Source: Hankyongella sp964404985
GTDB taxonomy: Bacteria; Pseudomonadota; Alphaproteobacteria; Sphingomonadales; Sphingomonadaceae
Assembly (NCBI GenBank): GCA_964404985.1
Contig: CAYOMD010000004.1
Coordinates: forward strand, 1-64,000
Reading direction: 5' to 3'
DNA: 64,000 nucleotides
The translations under genes were made by a program, and so were the position numbers. Of this stretch, positions 60,729 through 64,000 are shown one piece after another. Position 1 is the first letter of the stretch. Each line of letters begins with the position of its first letter. The notes under the pieces are model-generated. The model saw only the letters and a program-made list of their open reading frames with translations. It did no database searches and had not been told where the DNA came from.

Positions 60729-61373
60729 TTATGCCGTCATCTGCAGGCCGACCGCCGTGCGCTGCATCGGTACGAAGCCGGGCAGCGCCTCAATACGGTC
60801 CAGCCAGCTACGGATGTTGGCGTAGGCTACCAGATCAATATCACCTTCCGGGGCGTGGGCAATATAGGTGTAGTTTGCGACATCAGCGATCGTCGGTGTG
60901 TCCCCGAGCACATATGAACGATTTTCCAAGTGCCTGTCCAGCATCGGGAAGAACTTGGCCGCGACACGCTGGGTGGTGCCACGATCAATGCTGGTTGCGC
61001 CGAAAACGTTGATCAGGCGTGCATCCGCTGCACTGAACTCGACCGGACCGGCCGCGAACGACAGGAAGCGCACGACATCCGCCAGTCCGGTCGGGTCAGT
61101 CGGCAGCCAGGCGCGTGCCGCGTCATACTTGGTGGCGAGGTAGGTCAGGATGGCATTCGAGTCGAAGACGATTGTCCCGTTGTCGTCGATAGCTGGCAGT
61201 TGGCCATTCGGGTTCAGGGCCAGGAATTCCGGCTTCTTGTGTTCGCCCTGCTTCAGGTGGATTTGCTTGATCTCGAACGGCAGTCCGGTGAGCGACAAAA
61301 ACAGTTGTACACGGTGGGAATGGCCTGAAAGCGTGTCCCAGTACAGGATAATCGGTTTGGTCGGGGTCGACAT
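60729..61373 (-). CDS. Glutathione S-transferase
   Basis: 214 residues from the ATG at 61373 (GGAGA upstream; in-frame ATG at 61385). Thioredoxin-like N-domain: ILYWDTLSGHSHRVQLFLSL, GQLPAIDDNGTIVFDSNAIL with the cis-Pro and Glu/Asp-Ser glutathione site. Alpha-helical C-domain with YVLGDTPTIADVANYTYIAH. Probably conjugates or reduces an electrophile. Confidence 0.92.
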   Translation of the reverse strand: MSTPTKPIILYWDTLSGHSHRVQLFLSLTGLPFEIKQIHLKQGEHKKPEFLALNPNGQLPAIDDNGTIVFDSNAILTYLATKYDAARAWLPTDPTGLADVVRFLSFAAGPVEFSAADARLINVFGATSIDRGTTQRVAAKFFPMLDRHLENRSYVLGDTPTIADVANYTYIAHAPEGDIDLVAYANIRSWLDRIEALPGFVPMQRTAVGLQMTA

Positions 61374-61499
61374 GGCTATCTCCATTGGCTTGGGTTCGGC
61401 CTCTCTGGCCGCACAGACGTCATAGACCCATCCTTATACAGATAGAATTAGCGATTATTGCCATTCTTTATTGCGAAACATGCAACAATAGCCGGGCTG

Positions 61500-62393
61500 T
61501 CAGGCAAAGCAGCGTGCTGCACAGTAGTCGCGCGCGGCGTCGATAAAGACCCGCACATTCGGCGTGCGGCGGCGACTGCCTTGAAAGACCAGGTTGATCG
61601 GCAGACTGGCCGGTTCCTGGTCTTCGAGGAGGTATCTCAGTCGGCCGGCCCGGACGTGCTCGGCGACCTGATAGGACAGAGCCCTGGCAATGCCGAGCCC
61701 GGCGCGGGCCGCCTCGATCGCCGCCTCAATATCGTTCATCGCCAGCCGAGGCTCGACCCGAATGGCGGTCCTGCCTGTTTCGGTGAACCGCCATTCCCGG
61801 TTTTGTGCCAGATTCTCGAACAAAATGAGGTCATGGTCGTGCAGATGCGCGACCTCGGATGGAATGCCGCGTCGCGCGAGATAGTCCGGGCTGGCGACCA
61901 GAACGCGCCGAACCTGCGCAATCCGCACGGCATGCAGCGCACTGTCAGATAAATCGGCGATGCGGACAGCGACGTCGATGCCCTCCTCGACCAAGCGCAC
62001 CACACGGTCATTCAGAGCCAGTTGAACGGTCAGGTCAGCGTAGGTGGACAGCAAGGTGCTGACGATGGGCATGATGTGCATCCGCCCGAAGACGACAGGT
62101 GCCGCGAGCAGCAGGGTGCCATGCGGTTCTGCATTGACGCCACGGACCACCCGGTCGGCATCTTCAAGGTCTGCCAGAATATGCCGGCATCGCGCCAGAT
62201 AGGCCTCGCCCTCCGGCGTTAACCCGACGGAACGCGTGGTTCGACGCAGCAGCATCGCGCCAAGTTCGTCTTCCAGCGCCGCAATGCCCCTGCTTGCCGC
62301 AGTGGGCGAAATACGCAGACCACGCGCCGCCTCGGCAAAGCTGCGTTTGTCGGCGACAGCCATGAAGATACGCAGGGCGGTCAGGCGATCCAT
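61500..62393 (-). CDS. LysR family transcriptional regulator
   Basis: 297 residues. HTH: LTALRIFMAVADKRSFAEAA and RGLRISPTAASRGIAALEDE. Effector domain about 90-290 (LAAPVVFGRMHIMPIVSTLL, VASPDYLARRGIPSEVAHLH). It lies upstream of, and on the same strand as, the GST and reductase-fusion genes, which it may regulate. Effector unknown. Confidence 0.92.
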   Translation of the reverse strand: MDRLTALRIFMAVADKRSFAEAARGLRISPTAASRGIAALEDELGAMLLRRTTRSVGLTPEGEAYLARCRHILADLEDADRVVRGVNAEPHGTLLLAAPVVFGRMHIMPIVSTLLSTYADLTVQLALNDRVVRLVEEGIDVAVRIADLSDSALHAVRIAQVRRVLVASPDYLARRGIPSEVAHLHDHDLILFENLAQNREWRFTETGRTAIRVEPRLAMNDIEAAIEAARAGLGIARALSYQVAEHVRAGRLRYLLEDQEPASLPINLVFQGSRRRTPNVRVFIDAARDYCAARCFA

Positions 62394-62598
62394 GATGCGT
62401 ATTCCGCAATACTATCGAGCCAATAGTTCAGATTATTCGCACAGCCGCTAATATCAATACGCATTGCGGGTACTGTGCCAAGACAGGCTCAATTCGTGCA
62501 GCGGCACGGCGGGACAGTTCATCTCTGGGTGGTGCGATTGAGCGACGCTAAGTCGAACCCGTGCGATGGGTTGGCAGGCGGCATCGCGCCTGTAGAAA

Positions 62599-62683
62599 TG
62601 GTGCGGGCGGTCGGGCTCGAACCGACACTCCTTGCGGAACCGGATTTTGAGTCCGGCGCGTCTACCAATTCCACCACGCCCGC
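62599..62683 (-). tRNA. tRNA-Leu (anticodon CAA)
   Basis: 85 nt on the minus strand. Acceptor stem GCGGGCG pairs with CGCCCGC, followed by discriminator A and an encoded CCA. The anticodon arm CCGGA-CTCAAAA-TCCGG gives anticodon CAA. A long variable arm (TTCCGCAAGGAG...) is the class II feature of leucine tRNAs. The T-loop GTTCGAG is present. Confidence 0.95.
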
Positions 62684-62695
62684 GCGCGGCAACGC

Positions 62696-63877
62696 TTAGC
62701 CAGCCTGTTCGCCTAGGTCAACGCGGCTGTGCTTCACGGCCACACGGTTGAGCTCGGCGATGGCCGCGACAATGTGGTAGAAGCTGCTGGCTGGTGCCGG
62801 TTCATCCAGGAACGTGCCGTCTGCTGCCATCTTGTCCCGCCACAAGCCGCGCACCGGGGTGTCGAGATAGCGCGCCAACCCCTCGGCGGCAGCCACAGCT
62901 TGTGCCCAATAGCGATCCTCGCCGGTCATCAAGCCGGCCGCGCAGTTGGCCTTCAGCCGCTCGGTCTGGGGCCACAGACGCGCGCCGGCATCATGGGGCG
63001 AGCCATCGTCCAGATGCGCATTGATGGCAACACCGCGCACCGGGTCGACCCCGTGCGTCTCGCCGATCTCGATCAGGCGCAAGGCCACCGCTGGCGCAGG
63101 CTGCCCGGTCAGGTCCGCCCAGCGCAGCAACAGCCAGGCCCATTCATACTGGTGGCCGGGCTCGACGATGCGCCCCGGCGTGCCTGCGGCAGGTGCCCAG
63201 TCGCCATCGAAGAACTCTCGCAGCATGCCGCTGTGCGCATCAATGAAGCGGGCCTGTGCGAGGGCCGCGATCGCATCCGCCTCCTGACGCCAGCGTGAAT
63301 GCTCGCGCCGCTCGATCCAGGCGATAAACGCCTCGAACAGGTGCATGTGCGGGTTCGAGGCCAGCGGCAGGCTGCGCGGGCTGCTCTCCTCAAAGCCGGC
63401 AACCGGATGGCGCAGCGTGGCGGACAGCCGGTCAAGGGTTGCATGAGCGAGCCCGGTCATCGCCTCGTCCGGACCGACGACCGTCTGCATGGTCGCGCAG
63501 GCAAGGATCGCGAAGGCCTGATCATAGACCACCATGCGGTCATCCAGCGGCGTGCCGTCGGCATCCGCCAGCGTCCGGAACAACCCGTCGGGCCGCTGAT
63601 AACAGGCAAGGTAGTTTTTGAGGCCGCGCCGCAACAGCGTGTGGACCGGGCCGTCCCAGCCGAGAGACGCCGCCAGGCTGAATGCATAGAGCTGGCGGGG
63701 CTGCACGCGGGCACGGCGCGGCTCGCGGAGCGGCGCGCCGGTCTGGTCCAGCCGCTCGACAAATCCGCCTGACTCAGGATCGACACCGGCTGAGGCCCAG
63801 AGCGGGGCGGCATCCGCGATCAGCCAGCCGGTCAGGCTTGCGCCATGGGCCAGGAGTTCAGTCCAGTGGTTCGTCAT
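62696..63877 (-). CDS. AGE family epimerase/isomerase
   Basis: 393 residues from the ATG at 63877; an in-frame GTG is at 63901. An (alpha/alpha)6 barrel of the N-acylglucosamine 2-epimerase family: RVQPRQLYAFSLAASLGW, the paired catalytic histidines around SNPHMHLFEAFIAWIE and PGHQYEWAWLLLRWAD, and LWPQTERLKANCAAGL. Members interconvert mannose/glucose derivatives or act as mannose-6-phosphate isomerases; substrate not determinable. Confidence 0.9.
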   Translation of the reverse strand: MTNHWTELLAHGASLTGWLIADAAPLWASAGVDPESGGFVERLDQTGAPLREPRRARVQPRQLYAFSLAASLGWDGPVHTLLRRGLKNYLACYQRPDGLFRTLADADGTPLDDRMVVYDQAFAILACATMQTVVGPDEAMTGLAHATLDRLSATLRHPVAGFEESSPRSLPLASNPHMHLFEAFIAWIERREHSRWRQEADAIAALAQARFIDAHSGMLREFFDGDWAPAAGTPGRIVEPGHQYEWAWLLLRWADLTGQPAPAVALRLIEIGETHGVDPVRGVAINAHLDDGSPHDAGARLWPQTERLKANCAAGLMTGEDRYWAQAVAAAEGLARYLDTPVRGLWRDKMAADGTFLDEPAPASSFYHIVAAIAELNRVAVKHSRVDLGEQAG

Positions 63878-64000
63878 CCGCAGTCCCCCGTCCGGACGCA
63901 CGGGAGGCCCGCGCGGTCAAAGCATCTCGCTTTATATGCAACCAGCGAGCAGGATCGAGCACCGTCTCGCATTCAAGGAGCAAAAGTGCTTTAGCTGTTC

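Overview
The window is a high-GC, gene-dense chromosomal segment of an alphaproteobacterium. Supporting this are the lptB-rpoN-hpf-ptsN order, a COX4_pro_2-type small gene before a three-subunit pntAA/pntAB/pntB transhydrogenase, DUF2794, DUF3297, a FlaEY-like protein, and the YggT-DUF167-folD-marC run. The order cannot be fixed from sequence alone; Rhodospirillales or a relative is a guess.

Left edge (1-2440): an AT-rich accessory patch unlike the rest. It holds three nearly identical 240-241 bp elements with 27-28 bp terminal inverted repeats. Each has an internal hairpin and an intact 50-codon stub of a REP-associated (Y1, IS200-like) transposase gene. They sit between broken minus-strand pieces of an RHS/YD-repeat toxin locus: an RHS fragment, a toxin C-terminal tip joined to a small membrane immunity candidate, a second small membrane protein, and a frameshifted lipoprotein immunity candidate. 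Extra solo repeat ends are scattered between them. This is the most unusual part of the window.

2.4-16.7 kb: an uncharacterised helical protein, a siroheme-synthase-like protein with an abortive SUMT domain, a ClpXP adaptor-like protein, fumC-gmk-Do protease, then on the minus strand lptB-rpoN-hpf-ptsN, DUF2141 and CX5R phosphatase-like genes, an orphan NtrC-type regulator, and a divergent ABC1/UbiB kinase.

16.7-29.7 kb: the pnt operon, split by a membrane-protein plus deoxyribosyltransferase pair; an MBL hydrolase, sufE and an aldehyde dehydrogenase; DUF2794, cysE and a dicarboxylate/glutamate symporter; then TauE, oxyR and a quinone oxidoreductase.

29.8-44.4 kb: a tightly packed minus-strand run from mutS and glnD through a nadD-rsfS fusion, rlmH, EnvC-like, ctpA, a divergent polysaccharide deacetylase, dsbB, coq7, isoaspartyl peptidase and dapF to a 2OG-Fe(II) oxygenase-like gene. 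Many junctions overlap by 4 bp or more.

44.5-64 kb: a FliL-like/FlaEY-like pair; yggT-DUF167-folD-marC; a FAD oxidoreductase-GtrA-GT-C membrane glycosylation trio; katG; argG; DUF3297; a DUF2293-like protein; a PPOX-ferredoxin reductase fusion with GST and LysR; tRNA-Leu(CAA); and an AGE-family epimerase. Several families of long imperfect palindromic repeats occupy the intergenic gaps, including two between convergent genes.
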